A DNA stretch of 64,000 nt from Bacteroidales bacterium (lineage in GTDB: Bacteria > Bacteroidota > Bacteroidia > Bacteroidales > VadinHA17): positions 110,559 through 174,558 of the forward strand of contig JAIPBU010000003.1 in the NCBI GenBank assembly GCA_021738535.1. Reading direction: 5' to 3'. Of this stretch, positions 17,614 to 26,305 are shown piece after piece. A program made the position numbers and the translations under genes. Numbering within the stretch: position 1 is the stretch's first letter; each line of letters starts with the position of its first letter. The notes beneath the pieces are model-generated. The model saw only the letters and a list, made by a program, of their open reading frames with translations. It had not been told where the DNA came from and did not search any database.

Positions 17614-18954
17614 ATGATGAAAAAAATTACCAGGTGGATAAAAAACAAGATCAAATACTTAACAGAGGATATCTGGCGGGTACCTCTGGGCGACTTACCC
17701 AAGCGGCAGAGTTTCCTGGTCAGGGAAATACGAATCCTTGTGCTTGCCTTCAAGGGTTTCCGGGAAGATAAGGTCCAGCTAAGGGCTTCAGCACTTACTT
17801 TTAATACCCTGCTGTCAATAATACCTGTGGCTGCTATTGCTTTTGGTATTGCTCAGAGCTTCGGGTTTAAGCAAAGGCTTGAGGTGGAGATCCGTCATGC
17901 CCTGGCAGGGCATGATGAAGTAATGAACTGGATACTTAGAACTACTGAGAATTTTCTCAGCTCGAGCAGCGGTGGTTTTATCGCAGGTATTGGCCTGCTG
18001 ATACTATTCTGGTCCGTTATGCAGGTACTTAACCATATAGAGAAATCATTCAATCATATCTGGCAGATAAAAAAAGCACGTCCCTGGGTTCGTAAATTTG
18101 CCGATTACCTGTCAATAATGGTTGTTGCCCCGCTTTTTCTTGTAGTGTCCGGCAGTGCTACAGTTTATCTGAATACCACAATGAATAATATATCGGAACA
18201 GGCCGCAGTGCTCAGTACAATAAAGCCGGCCCTGGTATTCCTGTTTAAATTCATTCCCTATGTAATTATGTGGCTTGTCCTGACTATGCTTTACATGGTA
18301 ATGCCCAACACACGTGTAAAGTTTAAGTCGGCTTTCGTAGCAGGTGTGATAGCAGGGACAATATTCCAGCTTGTTCAGCTGCTTTATATAAATTCGCAGA
18401 TTGGCGTATCAAAGTACTCGGCCATTTACGGCAGCTTTGCTGCTTTCCCACTGTTTATTGTATGGATGCAGATAAGCTGGTTAATAGTATTGATGGGGGC
18501 TGAGATATCCTTTGCCAATCAGAATGTGAACAGGTATGAGTTTGAATATGAGTCGCTGAGCATTAATTCATACCAAAAACGCATACTGACACTGATGATA
18601 ATGAATATTATTGTGAAAAGATTTTTATCGGGCGACTCACCCGTTAGTGCTTCTCACCTTTCCCGGACCATTCAGATCCCGGTGCGACTTGCCCGTGAGA
18701 TACTATATAACCTTAATAATGCCGGGCTCATTACTGAAATCAATATTGATAAGCCCAGGGAAAGGCTGTATCAGCCGGCCATGGATACCTCCAGGCTGAA
18801 GGTGGATTATGTGCTTGCAAAGATTGACAGGTCAGGAGGGGAGGATATACCCGTTAAAAAAACAAATGAGTACATGAAAATAACTGAACTGGTAAACGAC
18901 TTTGGAAAAAAAGTAAGTGAGAGCAGCTCAAATATTCTTATTGGCGATATTTAA
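17614..18954 (+). CDS. YihY/BrkB-family inner-membrane protein
   Basis: 446 residues. The YihY/BrkB core (about 40-300) has six hydrophobic segments and the conserved DKVQLRASALTFNTLLSIIP and KYSAIYGSFAAFPLFIVWMQ motifs, with GAEISFANQN after the last. The C-terminal about 140 residues are soluble and end in a winged-helix-like region (SASHLSRTIQIPVRLAREIL), as in long-form members. The molecular function of the family is not settled. The last 27 bp overlap the 3' end of the convergent BioG-like gene. Confidence 0.88.
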   Translation: MMKKITRWIKNKIKYLTEDIWRVPLGDLPKRQSFLVREIRILVLAFKGFREDKVQLRASALTFNTLLSIIPVAAIAFGIAQSFGFKQRLEVEIRHALAGHDEVMNWILRTTENFLSSSSGGFIAGIGLLILFWSVMQVLNHIEKSFNHIWQIKKARPWVRKFADYLSIMVVAPLFLVVSGSATVYLNTTMNNISEQAAVLSTIKPALVFLFKFIPYVIMWLVLTMLYMVMPNTRVKFKSAFVAGVIAGTIFQLVQLLYINSQIGVSKYSAIYGSFAAFPLFIVWMQISWLIVLMGAEISFANQNVNRYEFEYESLSINSYQKRILTLMIMNIIVKRFLSGDSPVSASHLSRTIQIPVRLAREILYNLNNAGLITEINIDKPRERLYQPAMDTSRLKVDYVLAKIDRSGGEDIPVKKTNEYMKITELVNDFGKKVSESSSNILIGDI

Positions 18955-19635
18955 CCCGCTTTCTTCAAGCAGGCTCTCTATCATATTATTGAAATTACCC
19001 CAGCTGTTAAAAGGGTAGTGAGGCAGGTCTTTAACCAGGAGCTTTGTGTCCTCACGCTTCTGCCAGTACCTTACCTGGTTCGCAGGAGGGAATATCTCAT
19101 CCCTCATCCCGGAAACGGCTATGTCCCAGCGATACCGCCTGTCAGGGTTTTCCATCATCCGGTTATACAGCCATCTCAGTTCTGCCCCGTAAGACTCCGT
19201 CTTCCTTTCGGGAATCATGTCTGTGTTTCTCTGGTGCTTATTGCTGCTGCCAAAAAACTGGAGATGGAATTTATCCATATCCTTATCATTAATATTATCT
19301 AGGGTTTGCCTGTAAATATCCTGGGGTATCCCGTACTTATCGTCAGCCGGCTCAGGTGTTCCGTTAACAGCTATGTTCAGGTCAGAATTGATCTTCATGG
19401 ATTCAGCATAGTATTCAGTGGCCCATACTCCAAGCGACCAGCCAATGAGAACTACCCTGTCATAGGTCTTGCTGTCCGGCAGAACAAGGGGTTCGTCTGC
19501 TGAATAATTGTAGTAAAGCATAAAGTCGTGATCATCAGTACATAAGGGCACAAAGGCGTTCTGATCTGTTCCCCAGCCCCCGAATACAACAACCAGTTTC
19601 CTGTTTTGCTCGGCACGCTTGATGTAAGTTTTCAT
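18928..19635 (-). CDS. BioG-like (DUF452) alpha/beta-hydrolase, putative pimeloyl-ACP methyl ester esterase
   Basis: 235 residues. N-terminal LVVVFGGWGTDQNAF and the nucleophile elbow LIGWSLGVWATEY (Ser near residue 82) are typical of DUF452/BioG proteins, which free pimeloyl-ACP from its methyl ester in biotin synthesis. C-terminal DLPHYPFNSW supplies the expected His. No other biotin gene lies nearby, so the pathway link comes from the family alone. The start lies 65 bp downstream of the 3' end of the 6S-like RNA on the same strand. Confidence 0.78.
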   Translation of the reverse strand: MKTYIKRAEQNRKLVVVFGGWGTDQNAFVPLCTDDHDFMLYYNYSADEPLVLPDSKTYDRVVLIGWSLGVWATEYYAESMKINSDLNIAVNGTPEPADDKYGIPQDIYRQTLDNINDKDMDKFHLQFFGSSNKHQRNTDMIPERKTESYGAELRWLYNRMMENPDRRYRWDIAVSGMRDEIFPPANQVRYWQKREDTKLLVKDLPHYPFNSWGNFNNMIESLLEESGLNIANKNI

Positions 19636-19699
19636 GCAAACCGGAATTTTGTGAGTGCTAATATAAACAGATTTTTGGAGTCAGCTGAGGAGATACAAT

Positions 19700-19903
19700 A
19701 AAAAAAGAGGAGCAAAGGGTGGTTATGGAAGAAGGGAACGGTTTCTCTTTAAAAAGATAATCCCGGAATCTACTGTCTGATAATAAGGAAGATCCTCCGT
19801 TTCAGGAGGTCTTTAGTGTGAAAGTCAATGTCTGCAATACAATCCTGTTCTTTCACATAACCACTACCTTAATTCGCTCCTCTTATGCTAATAGCATGAG
19901 CTT
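19700..19903 (-). ncRNA. ssrS: 6S-like small RNA (candidate, 6S-Flavo type)
   Basis: On the minus strand about 204 nt fold into one long interrupted hairpin. The closing stem AAGAGGAGC/GCTCCTCTT is 9 bp, the second stem GTGGTTATG/CATAACCAC is 9 bp, a large central region is poorly paired, and CCTCC/GGAGG forms the terminal hairpin. The 3' side of the closing stem runs straight into seven U residues (plus-strand A tract 19700-19706), giving an intrinsic terminator. A consensus promoter lies just upstream. Size, single-rod architecture with a central bubble, and terminator fit bacterial 6S RNA, which binds the housekeeping RNA polymerase. The assignment to 6S is structural, not a database hit. 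A cis-acting leader for the downstream esterase is the alternative. Confidence 0.6.
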
Positions 19904-19908
19904 CTATA

Positions 19909-19940
19909 CAAATATATGATATAATATGTCAAATGTCAAA
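19909..19940 (-). promoter_or_regulatory. Promoter of the 6S-like RNA (TTTG-N20-TATATTTG)
   Basis: Minus strand TTTG (plus caaa 19937-19940), 20 bases, then TATATTTG (plus 19909-19916): a full match to the Bacteroidota primary promoter. Transcription would begin near 19902-19905, at the base of the predicted RNA rod. Confidence 0.65.
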
Positions 19941-20371
19941 TTTTTTTTGAAAAAAAAAAATGGTTGTCCGGCCATTAAGGATATCTCATTGCAATTTAAT
20001 GCTCTGGATGTGATTTATAGTAAGGTCTAATATTAATTGACCGAACAACCAAGTACCCAATTGAACCCTGATCCTGATTCCCGGACGGGAATCAAAATCA
20101 CATGCAAATTAAAGAATGAAATCCTTATAAAACAAGTAAAATGAAATAAAAAAGTAATAATTAATTAAAAAAATATACATTTTGTGTTGGTTCAGTTAAA
20201 TATTATAAGCTTAATTTCCTGTTATAAAGTAGTTAAGAGCTTTTGCTGCAGAACATGTTCTTTTTTAAAGAGATTTCATATTTTTAATCTTTGATTGACT
20301 TAGTTATTTGGTTTCTTTATTGGTTGCTGAATTGCTTATTGAATTAATTTATTAATGAAAGACATTATATT
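19941..20371. other. A+T-rich intergenic region before the C69 peptidase gene
   Basis: About 430 bp with homopolymer A/T tracts and no supportable reading frame or further RNA. TTGTCCGG at 19964 and CCGAACAA at 20041 are a loose inverted pair of unknown meaning. It probably holds the promoter of the peptidase gene, but no TAnnTTTG box was found close to its start. Confidence 0.4.
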
Positions 20372-21847
20372 ATGAAAAAGTTGAGTATTCTTGCACTGTT
20401 ACTGTTTATCTGCTCATTTACCTTTGCCCAGGTAAATACTGAAAATTTTGACTGTTCTACAGTTATAGTAGGAAAAGATGCATCCGCAACCGGCCATGTT
20501 ATGATTGGTCATAATGAAGATGACGGGGGAGAGCAGGTCGTGAACTTTTACAAAATGGAAGGTAGCCGCAACCACTCTGATAAGCTGGTGCTTAAAAACG
20601 GGGCCGTGATTGATCAGCCTGATGAGTTATACGGCTATATCTGGATGGAGATGCCGGGTCAGGATTTTGCAGACAGCTTCCTGAATGGGAATGGTGTTCT
20701 GGTTACCTCAAACTCATGCCGGTCCAAAGAAAGGTACGGTGAAATTGTAGATGGTGGCATAGGATATAACCTCAGGAAAATTATTTCAGAGAGGGCTGAA
20801 TCTGCCCGTCACGGTGTGAAACTGGCAGGGGAGCTGATCTCTTCCATAGGATATTCGGGTTCCGGCCGGACATACACCATTGCAGATCCCGGTGAAGCAT
20901 GGATGCTTTCGGTTGTAAGGGGGAAACACTGGGTTGCCATGAGGGTGCCCGACAATGAGGTGGTTTACCTGCCTAATTATTATATTATTAAGAACATTGA
21001 TTTTGATGATCCAGGGCGCTTCCTGTATTCCGCGGGACTAGAGGAATATGCCATAACACGGGGGTGGTATGATCCCTCTGATGGTGAGTTTAATTTCAGG
21101 GAGGTTTATGGTAACACAAGGTCTGCAGCCAGTATGTCTAATATAGGCAGGATGTGGGTCGGGGTTAATGAACTGTCGGGCAGCGACTATGATATTGAGG
21201 CCGGTTTCCCGGTAAGCTTTGTTCCCCCGGAACCCGTCAGGATGGAGGATGTAATTGCTGTGCTTGAAAATCATTACGAGGATACTGAACTTGATGATTC
21301 AGACCACTACCGGAATCATAATCCTCATAAAAACAAGGCTATGAGCATATGTGCCGGACACCAGCAGATGTCGTTTGTTGCCGAGCTAAGGCACGATATG
21401 CCGGTAGAAACGGGTTGCAGGCTGTGGATAGCACCCAGGCGCGGATGCGTAAATGCTTACTTCCCGGTATATTATGGTATTAAGGATTTTCCGGAGGGGT
21501 GGAAATACTTCAGTGATAACTCCCTTGTATATAATTCTCACTTCAATACCCCCGAGGGAATGTATGATCGCAATAATGGAAAGGTATGGTGGGAGTTTGT
21601 GAAAGTTACTGAGTTTATTGATGATGATTATGCCGGCAGGATTGATGAGCGCAGGGAATTCAGGGATGAACTGCAGCAATATCTTTTTAAAAAGACCGCT
21701 GAATTTGATGCCGGCCTGCCTGCTGCAGGAGCTGACGCCGGGAAAAAAGATACCGGGGATGTGTTGTCCGGCTTCAGCAGCGATATAATATCTGACTACC
21801 TTGAAATGAACAGGAAGTATGCCCGCTCAGCCGGTATCAACTTCTGA
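20372..21847 (+). CDS. C69-family dipeptidase-like peptidase (secreted)
   Basis: 491 residues with signal peptide (KLSILALLLFICSFTFAQ). The Ntn-hydrolase core of peptidase family C69 begins at DCSTVIVGKDAS (Cys near 28, the expected nucleophile after processing) and continues with GHVMIGHNEDDGGE; RTYTIADPGEAWML and the middle segments also fit PepD-like dipeptidases. The 8-residue gap between the signal cleavage site and Cys implies a short propeptide. It has its own upstream region and stands alone. Substrate probably small peptides (family knowledge). Confidence 0.87.
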   Translation: MKKLSILALLLFICSFTFAQVNTENFDCSTVIVGKDASATGHVMIGHNEDDGGEQVVNFYKMEGSRNHSDKLVLKNGAVIDQPDELYGYIWMEMPGQDFADSFLNGNGVLVTSNSCRSKERYGEIVDGGIGYNLRKIISERAESARHGVKLAGELISSIGYSGSGRTYTIADPGEAWMLSVVRGKHWVAMRVPDNEVVYLPNYYIIKNIDFDDPGRFLYSAGLEEYAITRGWYDPSDGEFNFREVYGNTRSAASMSNIGRMWVGVNELSGSDYDIEAGFPVSFVPPEPVRMEDVIAVLENHYEDTELDDSDHYRNHNPHKNKAMSICAGHQQMSFVAELRHDMPVETGCRLWIAPRRGCVNAYFPVYYGIKDFPEGWKYFSDNSLVYNSHFNTPEGMYDRNNGKVWWEFVKVTEFIDDDYAGRIDERREFRDELQQYLFKKTAEFDAGLPAAGADAGKKDTGDVLSGFSSDIISDYLEMNRKYARSAGINF

Positions 21848-21892
21848 TGTTAAATAATTTTCCCGGGATTATATATTTTTAACTCTTAGTAC

Positions 21893-21900
21893 TAAATTTG
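21893..21900 (+). promoter_or_regulatory. Putative -7 box before the aconitase-like pair
   Basis: TAAATTTG fits TAnnTTTG and lies 28 bp before the ATG at 21929. A -33 element is not obvious. Confidence 0.4.
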
Positions 21901-21928
21901 TTGTAGTTGAACCTTTAAAAACTGCCTC

Positions 21929-23728
21929 ATGACAATTATTGAAAAGATTATATCCTCTCATTCTGTTATGCATGAAGTTAAACCCGGCGATATTGTTGAT
22001 GTTAAAATTGATGCCAGGGTTGCCCGTGACTTTGGGGGTGCCAATGTGGTTAAGAACATTGAGACCTATAACCTGGGTATCGATGATCCTGGAAAAACAA
22101 TGTTTACCTTTGATTGCAATCCAACCGGGTCTGATCAGAAATATGCCGTAAACCAGCAGCTATGCCGTGTATTTGCCCGTGGTGAAGGTCTTAAGGTCTA
22201 TGATATTAATTCAGGTATAGGAACACACCTGCTGGTGGATGAAGGATACGTATTCCCCGGGGGTACAGCCGTTTCAACTGATTCACACGCAAATATCCTG
22301 GGCGCCGTGGGTGCTTTCGGTCAGGGAATGGGCGATAAGGATATTGCAGCTGCCTGGAGCAAGGGTAAGGTGTGGTTCAAAGTGCCTCCTTCAGTAAAGC
22401 TTAAGGTAGTTGGCGACCTGCCAGGAGGAGTCTGTGCCAAGGATTTTGTGCTGAACCTGCTTAATGAATTCGGGGCTAACACCCTGCTGGGCTATTCAGT
22501 TGAAATATATGGCGATTGTATAGACAGGATGAGCCTGGATGACAGGATAACAATTTCATCAATGGCTACCGAGATGGGTGCAATAATACTTTTCTTCCCT
22601 CCTAATGAGGAAGTGATAAACTATTGCAGGGAAAGAGCCGGGAAAGATTTTGAGGCTGTCTATGCGGATGATGATGCTGCTTATGAAAAAGTGATTGAAC
22701 TGGATGCATCAACTTTCGTTCCCAGGGTGTCAAGACCGGGTAAACCACATGATACAGTACCCGTTGCAGGTGAGAGGGGAGCAAAGATTGACTCCGCATT
22801 CATAGGCAGCTGCACAAACGGGCGTATCTCAGATATGAGGGTTGCAGCACGTATACTGAAAGGTAAAAAAGTAGCACCGGGTGTGGTCCTGAAAATTGTT
22901 CCTTCAACAGATGAAGTATGGAGGGAATGCCTGGCTGAGGGTATAATAGATATTTTTAAAGAAGCCGGGGCACTGGTCTCTAACCCTGGCTGTGCAGGCT
23001 GTGCGGCCGGACAGGTTGGCCAGAATGGCCCGGGTGAGGTTACAGTTAGCACGGGCAACAGGAACTTCCCTGGTAAACAGGGGAAAGGAAGTGTTTACCT
23101 TGCTTCGCCTGCTACCGTTGCGGCTTCAGCTCTTGCAGGGTATGTTACTGATGAAGAGAATATTCCTGCTGAACCTGCTTTGTTTGAGGAAGGCACAAGG
23201 AAGAGGAAGCCGGATGCAGCCGGTGCGCAAAAAGCAGCTAAAAAACCTGCTGTGCTAAAAGGTAGGTGCTGGGTCATTGAGAGGGATAACATAGATACAG
23301 ATATGATATTCCATAACAGGTATTTGTCTATTACTGATATAAATGAGATGGGTAAATACACCTTTGATAACCTTGAGGGATATGAGGATTTTTCGGAAAA
23401 GGCGCGCGAGGGGGATATAATTGTAACAGGTAAGAATTTCGGATCCGGAAGCTCCAGGCAACAGGCCGTTGACTGCTTTGTGTCGCTTGGCATACAGGCT
23501 GTGGTGGCCGAATCATTTGGTGCCATATACGAAAGAAATGCTGTTAATGCAGCTTTCCCTGTTCTTACTTATGATGACCTGGATGCAGTGGATTTAAAAG
23601 ATGGCGACAGGGTGGAGATTGATTTGCATAAAGGAATACTTAAGAATGCTGAGAATGGCAAATCAACTGCGATAATTCCCTTCAGCGAAGTGCAGATGGA
23701 AATATATAATAACGGAGGACTATTTTAA
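21929..23728 (+). CDS. Aconitase-superfamily hydro-lyase, large and swivel domains fused (copy 1)
   Basis: 599 residues. Residues about 1-420 form the large [4Fe-4S] domain (FPGGTAVSTDSHANILGAVG; ligand Cys in IGSCTNGRISDMR and the pair NPGCAGCAAG). After a basic linker (EEGTRKRKPDAAGAQKAA) the swivel domain follows (IERDNIDTDMI, GKNFGSGSSRQQAVDCF, ESFGAIYERNA). In leucine synthesis the domains are usually separate LeuC and LeuD chains; here they are fused in LeuC-LeuD order. Members include isopropylmalate, homoaconitate, methylcitrate and aconitate hydro-lyases, and the substrate cannot be fixed. A diverged paralogue follows 9 bp downstream. Confidence 0.85.
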   Translation: MTIIEKIISSHSVMHEVKPGDIVDVKIDARVARDFGGANVVKNIETYNLGIDDPGKTMFTFDCNPTGSDQKYAVNQQLCRVFARGEGLKVYDINSGIGTHLLVDEGYVFPGGTAVSTDSHANILGAVGAFGQGMGDKDIAAAWSKGKVWFKVPPSVKLKVVGDLPGGVCAKDFVLNLLNEFGANTLLGYSVEIYGDCIDRMSLDDRITISSMATEMGAIILFFPPNEEVINYCRERAGKDFEAVYADDDAAYEKVIELDASTFVPRVSRPGKPHDTVPVAGERGAKIDSAFIGSCTNGRISDMRVAARILKGKKVAPGVVLKIVPSTDEVWRECLAEGIIDIFKEAGALVSNPGCAGCAAGQVGQNGPGEVTVSTGNRNFPGKQGKGSVYLASPATVAASALAGYVTDEENIPAEPALFEEGTRKRKPDAAGAQKAAKKPAVLKGRCWVIERDNIDTDMIFHNRYLSITDINEMGKYTFDNLEGYEDFSEKAREGDIIVTGKNFGSGSSRQQAVDCFVSLGIQAVVAESFGAIYERNAVNAAFPVLTYDDLDAVDLKDGDRVEIDLHKGILKNAENGKSTAIIPFSEVQMEIYNNGGLF

Positions 23729-23737
23729 ATCAAGTAT

Positions 23738-25522
23738 ATGAAACAGCGTACGTTCGTAGAGAAAATATTCGATGCCCCTGCCGGCGCAATAGTATTCAAA
23801 AAGCCGGATATTGTGCTTACCCACGATAATACGGCAAGTATTTATAAAACTTTTATGAAGATGGGGGCGGCAAAAATTAATGATCCGGAGCAGCTACTGG
23901 TTGTACTTGACCATAATGCACCACCCACAAATGCAAAGCTTGCCACTCAGTATGAAGAAATAAGGCAGTTTGTTCGCGACAACGGCATAAAGAAGTTTTA
24001 TGATGCCGGCCGTGGAATATGCCACCAGCTAATGTCGTATCATGCCAGGCCGGGGATGATAGTCGTTGGCAGCGACAGCCATACATGTACGGCTGGTGCC
24101 TTTAATGCTATGGCTGCAGGAATTGACAGAACTGAATCGGCAGGCATATGGACCCGTGGTGAGACCTGGTTCAGGGTGCCCGGTTCAATAAAGATTACAC
24201 TGGAAGGAAAATTGCCTGATAATGTGTATGCAAAAGACCTGTCTCTTTATATCATCGGTATACTGGGAACAGCCGGCGCCAACTATATGTCTGTTGAATA
24301 TCATGGTGAAGGAGTAAAATCACTCAGTGTATCGGACAGGATGACCATAGCTAACCTGGCTTCTGAGATGGGCGCCAAGAATGCTGTTTTCCCTGCCGAT
24401 GAAGTGCTTCTTAAGTTTATGGGAGAAGACAAATATAAAGGGGTGTGGGCTGATGAAGGCGCTTACTATGAAAAAGAAATGACAATAAACCTTTCTGAAC
24501 TGTACCCGCTCGTTGCTGCACCACACAACGTTGATAATATAAAGAGTATCTCTGAGGTTAAAGGCACGCAAATACATCAGGGACTGATAGGAACGTGCAC
24601 CAACGGCAGGATTGAAGATATAAGGGTTGCCGCTTCTGTCCTGGAAGGTAAAAAGATCAAAGAGGGACTGCAATTACTTATTATACCCGCAAGCAGGGAG
24701 ATATACCTGCAGGCCATTGAGGAAGGACTGATAACTATCCTTCTGAATGCCGGGGCCAATGTGCTTGGTCCAAGCTGCGGCCCCTGCCTGGGTACCGGCC
24801 AGGGGATCCCGGCTGATGGTTATACGGTTATCTCAACGGCTAACAGGAATTTTCCGGGCAGGATGGGCAATAAGAATGCTGAAATATACCTTGCCTCACC
24901 TGCATCAGTGGCCCATGCGGCACTTAAAGGAGAGATCACGGATCCGCGGGGCAGTGAAGGAAACGAGAAGTTCGTCAGCGACAGGCCGGAGGCCGGGCTT
25001 ATGGAGATAAAGGAGGGAGAAAACAGGAAAGTTAAAGGGGTATGGAATTACAGTGATATCAATAACCTGAATACAGACCAGATGTTTGCAGGTAACCTTA
25101 CCTATAATATTCTCAGCTCTGATCCGGAGGCAATAATCCCCCACCTTTTCGAAGGCTTTGATGCCGGTTTCAGCAGGAATGCATCCGAAGGTGATATCAT
25201 CATGGCAGGGGATAATTTCGGTTGTGGCAGTTCGCGCGAACACCCGGCGGTGGGACTCGCACACCTGGGGGTTAAGGCTGTTATCGTTAAATCAGTTAAC
25301 AGGATCTTTTACCGCTCCAGCATAAACCAGGGCTTGCCCCTGATTGTTTTACCTGAAGCTGTGGAAGCATACCGTGAAGGCGATGAAGTTGATATAGATT
25401 TCTCTATAGGAGTGGTAAGGGTAGGAGACAGGACAATAAATTTTGAGCCACTGCCTGATAAACTGAACGCGATAATACAGCAAAAAGGCCTTGTGAACTG
25501 GATAAAAAAAAATAACATATGA
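23738..25522 (+). CDS. Aconitase-superfamily hydro-lyase, large and swivel domains fused (copy 2)
   Basis: 594 residues with the same architecture as its upstream neighbour but clearly diverged. Large domain with VVGSDSHTCTAGAFNAMAAG, cluster Cys in LIGTCTNGRIEDIR and SCGPCLGTGQG, then swivel domain with DINNLNTDQMFAG, GDNFGCGSSREHPAVGLAH and RIFYRSSINQGLP. The GCGSSREH motif is closer to canonical LeuD/aconitase than the GSGSSRQQ of copy 1, so the two may use different substrates or act at successive steps (inference). Overlaps the exonuclease III gene by ATGA. Confidence 0.85.
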   Translation: MKQRTFVEKIFDAPAGAIVFKKPDIVLTHDNTASIYKTFMKMGAAKINDPEQLLVVLDHNAPPTNAKLATQYEEIRQFVRDNGIKKFYDAGRGICHQLMSYHARPGMIVVGSDSHTCTAGAFNAMAAGIDRTESAGIWTRGETWFRVPGSIKITLEGKLPDNVYAKDLSLYIIGILGTAGANYMSVEYHGEGVKSLSVSDRMTIANLASEMGAKNAVFPADEVLLKFMGEDKYKGVWADEGAYYEKEMTINLSELYPLVAAPHNVDNIKSISEVKGTQIHQGLIGTCTNGRIEDIRVAASVLEGKKIKEGLQLLIIPASREIYLQAIEEGLITILLNAGANVLGPSCGPCLGTGQGIPADGYTVISTANRNFPGRMGNKNAEIYLASPASVAHAALKGEITDPRGSEGNEKFVSDRPEAGLMEIKEGENRKVKGVWNYSDINNLNTDQMFAGNLTYNILSSDPEAIIPHLFEGFDAGFSRNASEGDIIMAGDNFGCGSSREHPAVGLAHLGVKAVIVKSVNRIFYRSSINQGLPLIVLPEAVEAYREGDEVDIDFSIGVVRVGDRTINFEPLPDKLNAIIQQKGLVNWIKKNNI

Positions 25523-26280
25523 AACTTGTCTCATGGAACGTTAACGGAATCCGTGCAGTTGTAAAAAAAGATTTCTTTAAGAGTGTTGAACAACTGAAAC
25601 CCGGTATTATGTGCCTTCAGGAAACAAAAGCCCAGGATGAGCAGGTGGAAGAAGCTCTCAGGGGACTGGACGGATATAATATATACTCAAATTCAGCTGA
25701 GAAGAAGGGATACTCTGGTACTGCCGTCCTTTCAGCTTCAGAACCACTGGGTGTAACTAAAGGAATTGCTAATGATGCCCATGATAAGGAGGGCAGGGTG
25801 CTAACCCTTGAATATGATGGTTTTTTCCTTGTTAATGTGTATGTGCCTAATTCGGGAAGCGACCTGAAAAGGCTTGGTTACCGGCAGGAATGGGACCGTG
25901 ACTTTTTTGCCTGGCTGAAGAAACTGGAGGAGAAAAAGCCTGTGATAGCCTGCGGCGATTTTAACGTTGCACATAAGGAAATAGACCTTGCCAGGCCCAA
26001 GCCAAATTATAATAAGTCGGCCGGGTTTATGCAGGAGGAGATAGACGGAATGGACAGGTATACAACCGGCGGGTTTATTGATACATTCAGGCATTTCTAC
26101 CCCGGTAAACGAGATGTTTATTCATGGTGGAGCTACAGGGCAGGAGCCAGGGGCAAGAATGTGGGCTGGAGAATAGATTATTTCCTTGCCAGCGAAAAAC
26201 TTATCCCCGGCATACAGAAAGCAGAGATACACAACGAAATACCGGGATCAGACCACTGCCCGGTATCCGTTGAGATATAG
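25519..26280 (+). CDS. xth: Exodeoxyribonuclease III
   Basis: 253 residues, the usual length for ExoA/Xth. The EEP-fold motifs are complete: MKLVSWNVNGIRA, CLQETKA (metal Glu), CGDFNVAH (catalytic Asp/Asn), WRIDYFLAS and GSDHCPVSVE (catalytic His). It cleaves abasic sites and has 3'-5' exonuclease activity in base excision repair. Translationally coupled to the aconitase-like gene although functionally unrelated, so probably a shared transcript. Confidence 0.95.
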   Translation: MKLVSWNVNGIRAVVKKDFFKSVEQLKPGIMCLQETKAQDEQVEEALRGLDGYNIYSNSAEKKGYSGTAVLSASEPLGVTKGIANDAHDKEGRVLTLEYDGFFLVNVYVPNSGSDLKRLGYRQEWDRDFFAWLKKLEEKKPVIACGDFNVAHKEIDLARPKPNYNKSAGFMQEEIDGMDRYTTGGFIDTFRHFYPGKRDVYSWWSYRAGARGKNVGWRIDYFLASEKLIPGIQKAEIHNEIPGSDHCPVSVEI

Positions 26281-26305
26281 TATAATTATGCCTGTTTTAC
26301 AAATA

